Positions 25,022 through 33,168 of a stretch of DNA of 64,000 bases are shown piece after piece. Source of the stretch: Lysobacterales bacterium (GTDB taxonomy: Bacteria; Pseudomonadota; Gammaproteobacteria; Xanthomonadales; Xanthomonadaceae). Every line of letters starts with the position of its first letter. Position 1 is the first letter of the stretch. The notes beneath the pieces are model-generated. The model was not told the origin of the DNA, ran no database searches, and saw only the letters and a program-made list of their open reading frames with translations. A program made the position numbers and the translations under genes. The stretch covers positions 186,001-250,000 of the forward strand of contig JADKCY010000002.1 of NCBI GenBank assembly GCA_016718605.1, in the 5' to 3' direction.

Positions 25022-27988
25022 TTACCAGGTGAAGCCCACCGACAACTTCATCGTCCGCGTCGGCAACAGAATCCCCAAACCGTGCGTGCCGAAGTCGGGG
25101 TTGGTTTCGCCCGGGCCACCACGCCAGTTGTTGTACTCGTTCCAGTTGCGGTAGTTGAAGACATTCAATACGTCGACGCGGAAGTTCAACCGGTAATCGG
25201 CACCGAAGACCAAATCCTTCGACACCGCCAGATCCAACTGTCGACGACCGAAGGTACCGCTTGGCGTGAAGGGGTCGAAGAAGCAGTTGTTCCAGTCAAT
25301 CGCATCGGCGCAGTTGACCGCCTCGTAGGTGCTGGGCGTTTCCACCGTCGCCTTGGCCGAGAACAGCATTTCCCAAGGACCCTCGACGATACCGGTCGCG
25401 ACGAGACGGTGACGCGCGATTCCAGTGGAACGCTTCCAGCCGAAGCCTTCGGTATTGGGATAGTCAAACAGGTAGTGCTCATCAGAAGCGGCCGCATTCG
25501 AGCGGTTTTCCTTGGCATCGCTGTAGGTATAGGCAAACGTTGCCCCCCATCCTGCCTCCGTGCTGTAGGGTTTCTCCAGCGAGAACAGTAGCGAGTTCAA
25601 ACGCGTCTCGATGCCATTGTCGGCAAGAATGAGCGTGCCGAATCCGGGCACCCCGAAGCCCCAGGGTTGCCCGCCCCATGTGGTTCCCGTGGGGCGGAAA
25701 CTACCGTCCGGATAGCGGTTGCCCAAGGTAAACACGATGCCGTCATGACTGCGGACATGCGATAGCGTGATAGCGCTGTTCCACTGACCAAAACTGTTGC
25801 GGATACCCAGGCTGAACTGGTCGGAATAGGGCGTCGTCAGATCGTTGGCGATCATGTTGACCTCGCCACCAAGATTCGGGTTAGCAGCCACCAGCGCACG
25901 GAGATTTGCCTCATCGAGATACGCGGTATTCCAATCCAAACAGGTTGCACCGCTACACTCATGTCCCGGCGTGTTGAAGTCGAATCCGTAACGCGGGAAG
26001 GTTCCCTTGGATTGTTCCAGCGCCAAGTAATCGAACAGGTTGCGGTCATACGAACGACCAGCGCCACCAAACAGCACGCGCGACTCGTCTTCGCTCAAGT
26101 CATAGGAAAAGCCGAGGCGCGGCTGCCAGGCGTCCTTGAAGGCATCGCGATTGCTGCCGTTACTGATGTAGTTCTCGATGTCGTAGTCCGTATTCTGGAT
26201 GTTGGCCCAACCACGCAGCGCAGCCGCCAGATCCGGTCGTGTCACATAGTCGAGGTAGCCGGGTGTCTCTTCGTAGTCCCAGCGCAGACCAAGGTTCAAA
26301 GTCAGGCGATCGTTGACCTGCCAGTCATCCTGCAAATAGATACCGAACTGCTTGTTGCGCGAGGTGATGTTGCGATCCGAGATTCCCGGCACGACCGCAC
26401 CAAACTCAACGCGATACGGCACGCTGGTGCTCTGGCTGATGTCGTAGAAGAACTGCGGGTTGTAGGGCTGCTGTTCGAAGGCATCGACACGCACCGCTTT
26501 GTACTTCACACCCGCTTTAATGGTGTGATCGCCTTGCCACGCGAAATCAAAGTACGTCAGGTCATTCTGGAAGCCGATACCGCGCTGTCCCTTGTCCTGA
26601 AAGTCCTGTCCACCACCAATATTGAGAATGCCGCGCCGGTCGGCTGTGGTCAGTCGAGATCCGTTGCCCAGAGTCAGCGGTCGCGGATTCCAGTAGGCAT
26701 CTTCAAAGGTCAGGTGTGCATCATTGAGGAAGCTGGCCCCACTGAACTGATGGCGCAGATCAATGCGCGTTTCATCGTTATCCTTCGAACTGGCGTAGGA
26801 GCGTGCATTAGTGCCACCAATGCCAGTAATTTCCGACTCGGTTCGATACTTCGCGGTCAACTCGAAAAGATGCTCATCACCCGGTGCAAACGACAACTTG
26901 CCGAAGAACAGATCGAGGTCAAATGGTGAGTTGGTTGGCCCCACCTGGGACGCATACTCGGGAGGCAACTGACTGGCCTGGAAGTTCTCGCCAGGGATGA
27001 TGTCGCGCGGGGAGAGGATTTCCTTCTTTTCGTAGGTCACGAAGTAGTGCAGGAGATCACGCACAATCGGACCGCCGAAGCTGAAACCGTATTGCTCGTC
27101 TTCGGTCTCGGGCTTCACGCCGGAATCGAGTTCACGCGGCGTGGAGGCACGCCAGTTGTCGCTGGTGCGATCATAGAACACGCTGCCTTCGAACTCGTTG
27201 CCACCAGAGCGCGTGACGGCGGTCACTGCCGCACTGCTGATCTGGTCGAACTCGGCCTTGTAGTTCTGCGTGATCACCTTGTATTCGGCGATGGCCATTT
27301 GCGGGAAGGGGCTACCACGCGAAGAGTCCTGTGAACTGACGCCACCTTTGAGAACGTAGTTCTTCTGACCCACGCCATCAATGAACACATTGATGCCGTT
27401 GGAGGATTGCGCACCCGAACGCAACTGGGTGGAACCATCGGCATTCTCGGTGAACTGGACGCCGGGGACGATGTCGGCAAAGGCTAGGAAATTGCGTGAA
27501 TTCTGCGGCAAAGCGGATATCTGTTCAGGCGTCACATAGGTCGCGATCTCCGAGGTTTTGTTCTCGAACAACGCGGTACCAACCACCTCGATAGTATCCA
27601 GCGTTCGCTCACTCGACGCCGCAGCCACCGCGAGATCGAGCGTCGCCGTCTGCCCAACACGCAACGTGATCGTTTGCGAACTGGCTTGCTCCCCTGATCG
27701 GGCTTCCACCCGATAGGTGCCAGGCGGTAAACCGGGCACGGCGTACGTGCCATCCGAAGCCGCCTGCACACTGCGCGAGAAGCCAGTCGAGACGTTCGTC
27801 AAGGTCACTTCGGTAGCGCCCGATTGCGCGCCTTGCACAACCTGCCCACGCAGGGTCGCCGAGGTACTTTGTGCGAGCACACCGCCACTCACAAGTAGCA
27901 GGCAACTAGCCAACGCCGATGCCAACAGCGAGCGCTTCGGTATTGATGTTTTCATGTAACGGGTTTGAACCAACGAGTTTGATGCCAT
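25022..27988 (-). CDS. TonB-dependent receptor, Oar-like with carboxypeptidase-regulatory N-domain
   Basis: A 988-residue outer-membrane receptor. After a signal peptide (cleaved near GVLAQ) residues about 40-115 form a carboxypeptidase-regulatory (CarboxypepD_reg) domain (TLRGQVVQGAQSGATEVTL, GTYRVEARS). A possible TonB box is LDTIEVVG; the plug has TPEQISALPQNSRNFLAFA and FIDGVGQKNYVLKGG, and the barrel ends in aromatic MKLSVGFTW. Such receptors are the usual outer-membrane door in Xanthomonadales sugar loci and could take up long oligosaccharides. ATG 27988 follows GGGAGGAA; a second ATG at 27955 (MKTSIPKRS) would also give a signal peptide. It leads the operon with GH144 and the ABC importer, 106 bases apart. 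Confidence 0.9.
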   Translation of the reverse strand: MASNSLVQTRYMKTSIPKRSLLASALASCLLLVSGGVLAQSTSATLRGQVVQGAQSGATEVTLTNVSTGFSRSVQAASDGTYAVPGLPPGTYRVEARSGEQASSQTITLRVGQTATLDLAVAAASSERTLDTIEVVGTALFENKTSEIATYVTPEQISALPQNSRNFLAFADIVPGVQFTENADGSTQLRSGAQSSNGINVFIDGVGQKNYVLKGGVSSQDSSRGSPFPQMAIAEYKVITQNYKAEFDQISSAAVTAVTRSGGNEFEGSVFYDRTSDNWRASTPRELDSGVKPETEDEQYGFSFGGPIVRDLLHYFVTYEKKEILSPRDIIPGENFQASQLPPEYASQVGPTNSPFDLDLFFGKLSFAPGDEHLFELTAKYRTESEITGIGGTNARSYASSKDNDETRIDLRHQFSGASFLNDAHLTFEDAYWNPRPLTLGNGSRLTTADRRGILNIGGGQDFQDKGQRGIGFQNDLTYFDFAWQGDHTIKAGVKYKAVRVDAFEQQPYNPQFFYDISQSTSVPYRVEFGAVVPGISDRNITSRNKQFGIYLQDDWQVNDRLTLNLGLRWDYEETPGYLDYVTRPDLAAALRGWANIQNTDYDIENYISNGSNRDAFKDAWQPRLGFSYDLSEDESRVLFGGAGRSYDRNLFDYLALEQSKGTFPRYGFDFNTPGHECSGATCLDWNTAYLDEANLRALVAANPNLGGEVNMIANDLTTPYSDQFSLGIRNSFGQWNSAITLSHVRSHDGIVFTLGNRYPDGSFRPTGTTWGGQPWGFGVPGFGTLILADNGIETRLNSLLFSLEKPYSTEAGWGATFAYTYSDAKENRSNAAASDEHYLFDYPNTEGFGWKRSTGIARHRLVATGIVEGPWEMLFSAKATVETPSTYEAVNCADAIDWNNCFFDPFTPSGTFGRRQLDLAVSKDLVFGADYRLNFRVDVLNVFNYRNWNEYNNWRGGPGETNPDFGTHGLGILLPTRTMKLSVGFTW

Positions 27989-28051
27989 GACTTCCTCCCA
28001 AGGGACTTTCGGGGTTTCTTGTGGTGTTGTTGTTATCTGTTTCGACGGCAG

Positions 28052-28068
28052 AACAAAGCGCTTTCCAA
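28052..28068. promoter_or_regulatory. Possible LacI-type operator upstream of the TonB receptor
   Basis: AACAAAGCGCTTTCCAA contains a perfect ten-base palindrome AAAGCGCTTT centred on CG, with a TTGGAAAGC half site on the minus strand that resembles TGGAAAC of the other two operators. A TTGACA (minus strand, 28091-28086) lies 17 bases before it, so the site would cover the -10 region of a receptor promoter; no good -10 hexamer is visible. The centre differs from the 14-base operator, so another LacI-family protein could also use it. Confidence 0.4.
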
Positions 28069-28092
28069 GGCGCGAACAAGAGCGGTGTCAAT

Positions 28093-29130
28093 TCATCCGG
28101 AAGGGCGACCCGCCAGTCGCAATGAGGTGCTTCCTGGCCGCTCGCAGGAACTGCGCACAACCAATTCCGCTCGCAACGTTTGCACGCTGGTTTGCACGTG
28201 AAGGCTGGGATCGAAGGCGGCAACCAAACGCTCAAGTGCCTGCTGTCCAAAATCGGCGATTCGTACGCGTACCGTGGTGAGCGGCGGCGTCACGAAACGG
28301 GCAATCGGGATATCGTCGAATCCCGCAATCCCCATTTCTTGCGGCACCCGGATACCGGCTTCGGTGAGCGCAAAAAGACACCCGATAGCCATCGTGTCAT
28401 TGGCGGCAAAAATCGCATCCGGCCGCTCGCGCATCGCCAGCACCCGCTGTCCGGCACGATATCCCGAGTCTTCACTGAAATTGCCCGCAATCACCCGTGG
28501 CGATACGTTTGGCAGACGTTCGCGCAAGGCATCCTGATAGCCACGCGCACGCTCTTCCGCGTCGTGATTGCGCTCCGGTCCGGAAATCAACGCAATTGAT
28601 TGATAGCCACGTCCGATCAGGTGACTGACGATCGCGTAGGCACCCCAATAGTTATCAATGGCGATTGCGTCGTAGCCGATGTCATCAACCGGTGTATTCA
28701 TGAGCACCACGGGTAGTCCCGCTGGCAGCGTGTCCTTCAGCAGACGTGCATCGATATGCGGCGACATGATCAGCAGACCATCGACGCGCCCGCTCATGGT
28801 CTGGATCGCGGCTGCCGCTTCCTTGGCATCCCCGTGCGAACTCGACACCAGAATGTGCAGGCCTTCTCGGCGCGCCGCCTGATCAATGCCACGAATCAGT
28901 TCGGAGAAAAATTCGCCGTGCAGATCAGGCAGCAGAACTCCAATGGTTTGGGTCCGTCGGGTAATGAGACTTCTGGCCGCACTGTGCGGCACATAGCGAA
29001 GCTTGCGGGCGGCTTCCAGAATGCGCTTGCGTGCCTCGACCGATACGCTCGAATGCCCATTCAGCGCACGCGAAACGGTCGCCACGGACACCTTGGCCGC
29101 CTTGGCTACATCCTTGATCGTTGCCGCCAT
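28093..29130 (-). CDS. LacI/GalR family transcriptional regulator of the sugar locus
   Basis: A 345-residue repressor. The helix-turn-helix and hinge are MAATIKDVAKAAKVSVATVS through YVPHSAARSL; the ligand domain (about 60-330) has TIGVLLPDLHGEFFSELIRG, GLLIMSPHID, ISGPERNHDAEERARGYQDAL, AIFAANDTMAIGCLFAL and GIAGFDDIPIARFVTPPLTTV. The ATG at 29130 is the family start; the frame runs on to 29196 across the operator. An operator (29182-29195) 52 bases upstream suggests autoregulation, and its identical copy at 14791 suggests control of the GH1-esterase and ATPase genes. The effector is probably an oligosaccharide of the pathway (inference). Confidence 0.93.
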   Translation of the reverse strand: MAATIKDVAKAAKVSVATVSRALNGHSSVSVEARKRILEAARKLRYVPHSAARSLITRRTQTIGVLLPDLHGEFFSELIRGIDQAARREGLHILVSSSHGDAKEAAAAIQTMSGRVDGLLIMSPHIDARLLKDTLPAGLPVVLMNTPVDDIGYDAIAIDNYWGAYAIVSHLIGRGYQSIALISGPERNHDAEERARGYQDALRERLPNVSPRVIAGNFSEDSGYRAGQRVLAMRERPDAIFAANDTMAIGCLFALTEAGIRVPQEMGIAGFDDIPIARFVTPPLTTVRVRIADFGQQALERLVAAFDPSLHVQTSVQTLRAELVVRSSCERPGSTSLRLAGRPSG

Positions 29131-29181
29131 GTGCGCACCATCCCGTTTGATGACGCCAAGCAGCGCTCGGCACTGCAGCAA

Positions 29182-29195
29182 TGTAAACGTTTCCA
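29182..29195. promoter_or_regulatory. LacI-family operator in front of the lacI-type gene
   Basis: TGTAAACGTTTCCA, identical to 14791-14804, lies 52 bases before the regulator ATG and 210 bases before the divergent DUF349 gene. Position fits autorepression of the regulator; the 273-base gap also holds the DUF349 promoter, in which I see no clear hexamers. Confidence 0.78.
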
Positions 29196-29404
29196 AAAAT
29201 ACCTGTAAAGCCGCGCTGCAACATCCATGCAGGTTTGTTAAATCAGTGACTTAGACAGTAGAAGCAGTTACAAACTGCGCAAGGAACGCAGGGCGCCTGA
29301 GGCGGCGGGTGCGAACACAGCCTGCGTGCGACAAACCCCATGCAACGCGGGGTTCGCTCACTCGGCCATAATCCGCAGCTCCCTGCTCCGTCATCGAGAC
29401 CCGC

Positions 29405-31867
29405 ATGAGCCTGTTTTCGCGTTTCCGCCGTCCTGCCTGGCAACACGCCGATGCCGATCGCCGCGTCGAGGCGGTGCGCAATGATCACAATCCCGAGATG
29501 CTGGCGCAGTTGTTCGCCTTGGCCGCAAAGGACCCCGCCGCAGAAGTGCGCAAAGCAGCCATCGCGCGGTTGGAGGATGGTCATTCGCTGCTTGATCTGA
29601 TCCGGCAAGAAACCGATGCAGGATGTCGCGCTGCTGCGATCCATCGCCTGCGCATGCGGCTGCTCGATCGGCACGTTGACGCGCAAACGCGCTTGGTGTG
29701 GATTGCTCACCCTGACCTGCCGAACGAATTGATTGAAGCGGCAGTTGAAGCCGCGCCCGAATCCGAAGCCCGACTCGCCGCCTTGATGCGTCTGGATCGT
29801 CCAGCAGTGACCCTGCGCCGCTGCCTGCAAGACAGCGACCACACGTTGCGGATGCAGTTGTTGGGCTGGATTGATGACGAGGCCGCGCTGGCACGCATTG
29901 CCGATCAGGCTCGCAAGCTTGACAAAACGTTGGCCAAGGCGGCCAAGGACAAGCTGGATGCCAAGCTGCTAGCGCGTGGCGACGGCGATGCACAGCGACA
30001 ACGCGCGTTGGCATTGGCATCGCAACTCGATCAACTAGCGCGGCAACTGCCTGCCGACATGGCGTCACGAATCGACACTATCGCCGCCGAACTGGCGGCT
30101 CTGAGATCGTCGCTAGACGACACTCTGCAACGCCGTATCGACGGTCATCTGAGTGCTGCTCGCGATGTCGCCAACGCACTGGCGAACGCTCATTTGCCGA
30201 AGCCGGAAGCGGTCCTGCCAGAACCGTCCGCACAAGCCATCGACGAACAGCCCGCCGCAACCGGCGATCCAGCACCCGATGCCGGACACGATGCCCTGCC
30301 CGGCGCGGTGGCAGAGTCCAAGCCCAAACCAAGCCCAGCGCCGCCAGATTCTGAGTTGAGCAAGCGTCTCGACGACGGTCTCGCGGGGGTTCGTGATCAA
30401 CGCCTCGGTCTGGCACGTCCGGCATTGGATGCCGCCAAGGCGCGCCTCGCCGAAGGCATAGCGGTCAGCGCGGGACAACGCGACAAGCTGCGCGAATTGG
30501 AAGCCGGTGTCGCAGAAATGGAGCGCTGGCAGCGCTGGGCAGGCAACAAAGTTCGTGCACGTCTGTGCGACGAAGTAGAAGCTGTCATCGGCTCGGGACT
30601 GCATCCCGATGCGGTCGCCAATCGCATCAAACAACTGCAGGACGAATGGGCCAAGGTCGAAGCCAGCGAACCCGATCATGGTGAGCACGCCGCCGGCATT
30701 GCCAAGCGTTTCCGCGCGATGTGCAGCAAGGCCATGGCACCCACCCGCGAGTATTTCTCGCAGCGCCACGAGTTGCGTAGCGCCAAAGCCACCGAACTCG
30801 CCGCGCGCGGCGAGCGTGTGGAGGCCGCACTGAGCGACGATAGCGCCGATTTCTTCGCTTTGCGCAAGGAAGTCACCGACTTGCTACGCGAACTCGACGA
30901 CGTGGAACCGCGTGATCGTAGTCGTCTCGGCAAGCAACTGCGCGCCTTGCTGGACCGCGTGCAGGCCGCACGGGATGCGCACGACCAACAGGCCACGGAA
31001 GGCAAACGTGCGCTGGTCGAAAAACTGCGTCGCGATATCGGCTTTGCCAGCAGCCAAACCGCAGCCATCGCGGCCTGCAAACAGGCACAGACCCAATGGA
31101 AAACCCTGCCTCGCGCGGGTCGCAAGACCGAGGACGCACTGTGGGCGGAACTGCGTGCAGTGATCGATCCCGTGTTCGACAAGGCGCGCGAACAACAGCA
31201 GGCGCAGCAATCCGAACTGGAAGCGCAGGCAGCGGCCCGTCAGGCGGTGCTGGATGAACTCGCTGCCTTGAGCAATGCCGATCCCGAGGCACTGCGTCAG
31301 GCCGACAGCGCAGTGGCCGAGCTGCAAGCCCGCTGGGAGGCCTTGCGTCCGCCCGCGCCTGCCGACGCAAGCATGGAAACACGCGGCAACCGTCGTCAGG
31401 ACGATGGTCGCCCTGCCCGTCCGCCGCGTGCGCCCGTCGATCCGCTGCAACGCCGTTTCGAACAATCGCTGGACCGCGTGCGTGACGCGCAACAAGCGCT
31501 GGAACAGGCACGCGAAAAACGCGCCACCGAGGGTTTGCTGCATGCGGTTCTGAGCGGCGAACCCAGCGACGCCATGAGCGAAGCGGATCGCCGAGCACTG
31601 CAGCAGGCACGTGCTGTCGGTGAGGCGACGGACATCGCACGCGAGCTGGTCGCGCTGGAATTGGCGGCGGGCGTAGACAGCCCCGCCAGCGATGCTGAAC
31701 TGCGTCGCGAACTGCAGATGCAGCGACTGGCCCAGCGCATGGCCGGTGCCCGTGATGACGATGCGCGGCAATGGCTGCTGCGTTGGGCTGGATGCGCCTC
31801 GCGCGCCGAAGCCACACAAGCGATGCGTGCCGAGCAGGCACTGCGCAAGCTGCTGGGACTGCACTGA
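29405..31867 (+). CDS. DUF349 domain-containing protein
   Basis: An 820-residue, highly charged, mostly helical cytoplasmic protein. It starts MSLFSRFRRPAWQHADADRR, has HEAT-like helical repeats (about 30-170; VRKAAIARL, RLAALMRL), an Ala/Pro linker (about 265-325) and then DUF349 units such as ARLCDEVEAVIGSGLHPDAV, LQDEWAKVEASEPD and CKQAQTQWKTLPRAGRKTED, followed by coiled coil. DUF349 proteins are found across proteobacteria with no settled role. The stop is two bases before the ATG of the deaminase-like gene, so the three genes to 34427 form a tight operon. Confidence 0.85.
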   Translation: MSLFSRFRRPAWQHADADRRVEAVRNDHNPEMLAQLFALAAKDPAAEVRKAAIARLEDGHSLLDLIRQETDAGCRAAAIHRLRMRLLDRHVDAQTRLVWIAHPDLPNELIEAAVEAAPESEARLAALMRLDRPAVTLRRCLQDSDHTLRMQLLGWIDDEAALARIADQARKLDKTLAKAAKDKLDAKLLARGDGDAQRQRALALASQLDQLARQLPADMASRIDTIAAELAALRSSLDDTLQRRIDGHLSAARDVANALANAHLPKPEAVLPEPSAQAIDEQPAATGDPAPDAGHDALPGAVAESKPKPSPAPPDSELSKRLDDGLAGVRDQRLGLARPALDAAKARLAEGIAVSAGQRDKLRELEAGVAEMERWQRWAGNKVRARLCDEVEAVIGSGLHPDAVANRIKQLQDEWAKVEASEPDHGEHAAGIAKRFRAMCSKAMAPTREYFSQRHELRSAKATELAARGERVEAALSDDSADFFALRKEVTDLLRELDDVEPRDRSRLGKQLRALLDRVQAARDAHDQQATEGKRALVEKLRRDIGFASSQTAAIAACKQAQTQWKTLPRAGRKTEDALWAELRAVIDPVFDKAREQQQAQQSELEAQAAARQAVLDELAALSNADPEALRQADSAVAELQARWEALRPPAPADASMETRGNRRQDDGRPARPPRAPVDPLQRRFEQSLDRVRDAQQALEQAREKRATEGLLHAVLSGEPSDAMSEADRRALQQARAVGEATDIARELVALELAAGVDSPASDAELRRELQMQRLAQRMAGARDDDARQWLLRWAGCASRAEATQAMRAEQALRKLLGLH

Positions 31868-31869
31868 CC

Positions 31870-33168
31870 ATGTCCGCGCTCGACCTGATCCTGCGCGGTG
31901 CCAATCTCGCGGACGGGCGACGCGGAATCGACATCGGCATCCAGCAAGGTTGCATCGTCGCCATCGCACCAAACCTGCAGGCCGAAGCACGCGACGTGCT
32001 GCACGTCGAAGGCTGTCTGGTCAGCGCGCCGTTCGTTGATGCGCACTTCCACATGGATGCCACCTTGTCCCTGGGACTGCCGCGACTGAATCAGTCCGGC
32101 ACCCTGCTCGAAGGCATCGCGCTATGGGGCGAACTGAAGCCTGAACTCACCGCCGAGGCGTTGATCCAGCGCGCCCTGGCCTACTGCGACATGGCCGCCG
32201 CTCAGGGCCTTCTGCATATCCGCAGTCATGTCGATGTCTGCGACGACCGCTTGCTGGCCGTCGAAGCCCTGCTGGAGGTCAAACGCCGGATCGCGCCCTA
32301 TATCGATCTGCAACTGGTCGCCTTTCCACAGGACGGCCTGCTGCGCAGCGCCACCGCCGAACGCAACCTGCAGCGCGCTCTGGACATGGGCGTGGATGTG
32401 ATCGGCGGCATTCCGCATTTCGAGCGCAGCATGGCCGATGGCGCGGAGTCAGTGCAGCGTTTGTGTCGCCTCGCCGCCGAACGCGGCCTGCCGGTGGACA
32501 TGCACTGCGACGAATCCGACGACCCGCATTCACGGCACATCGAAATCCTGTGTGCCGAAACCCACCGGCATGGGTTACACGGACGCGTCACCGGCTCACA
32601 CCTCACCTCCATGCACAGCATGGACAACTACTACGTCAGCAAACTGCTGCCACTGATGCGCGAATCCGGCGTCGCCGCCGTCGCCAACCCGCTGATCAAC
32701 ATCACCCTGCAAGGCAGGCACGACAGCTATCCCAAGCGCCGCGGCATGACCCGCGTGCCAGAAATGCTGGCGCAGGGCATTCCAGTCGCCTTGGGGCAGG
32801 ACTGCGCGATGGATCCGTGGTACGCCTTCGGCAGTGCCGACCTGCTGGACGTCGCCCACATGGCGGTGCATGTGGCTCAGATGACCTCACAGGAAGGCAT
32901 CCGCGCCTGCTTCCACAGCGTCACCGACATGGCCGCCCAGGTCATCGGCCTGAACGATTACGGCATCGAAGTAGGACGCCCCGCCAATCTGGTGGTCCTG
33001 CAAGCCGAAGACGCGTTCGAAGCCATCCGCCTGCGCGCCGCACGCCTGTTCGTCCTGCGCCAAGGCCGCGTCATCGCACAAAGCCCGCGCCGCAGCAGCC
33101 ACCTGCACCTGCCAGGGCGACCTGAGTCAATCAGCCTGAACTTTTCGCCGGGAAATTTGCGCGGATGA
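31870..33168 (+). CDS. Cytosine deaminase-like amidohydrolase (CodA family)
   Basis: A 432-residue metal-dependent amidohydrolase. Metal-site motifs match E. coli CodA: PFVDAHFHMDATLSLGLPR (HxH), NQSGTLLEGIALW, VDMHCDESDDPHSRHIE, TGSHLTSMHSMDNYY, and GQDCAMDPWYAFGSADLLDV with the catalytic Asp. CodA hydrolyses cytosine to uracil and ammonia for pyrimidine salvage; relatives accept isoguanine or creatinine, so substrate is likely but not certain. The ATG at 31870 follows the DUF349 stop by two bases; the longer frame to 31771 lies inside that gene. No cytosine permease (codB) is adjacent. Confidence 0.88.
   Translation: MSALDLILRGANLADGRRGIDIGIQQGCIVAIAPNLQAEARDVLHVEGCLVSAPFVDAHFHMDATLSLGLPRLNQSGTLLEGIALWGELKPELTAEALIQRALAYCDMAAAQGLLHIRSHVDVCDDRLLAVEALLEVKRRIAPYIDLQLVAFPQDGLLRSATAERNLQRALDMGVDVIGGIPHFERSMADGAESVQRLCRLAAERGLPVDMHCDESDDPHSRHIEILCAETHRHGLHGRVTGSHLTSMHSMDNYYVSKLLPLMRESGVAAVANPLINITLQGRHDSYPKRRGMTRVPEMLAQGIPVALGQDCAMDPWYAFGSADLLDVAHMAVHVAQMTSQEGIRACFHSVTDMAAQVIGLNDYGIEVGRPANLVVLQAEDAFEAIRLRAARLFVLRQGRVIAQSPRRSSHLHLPGRPESISLNFSPGNLRG

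Noticed and set aside
30113..32063. Long minus-strand frames (up to 396 codons) opposite the DUF349 gene
   Set aside because: They are arginine/alanine-rich shadows of a GC-rich gene, with no conserved motifs.
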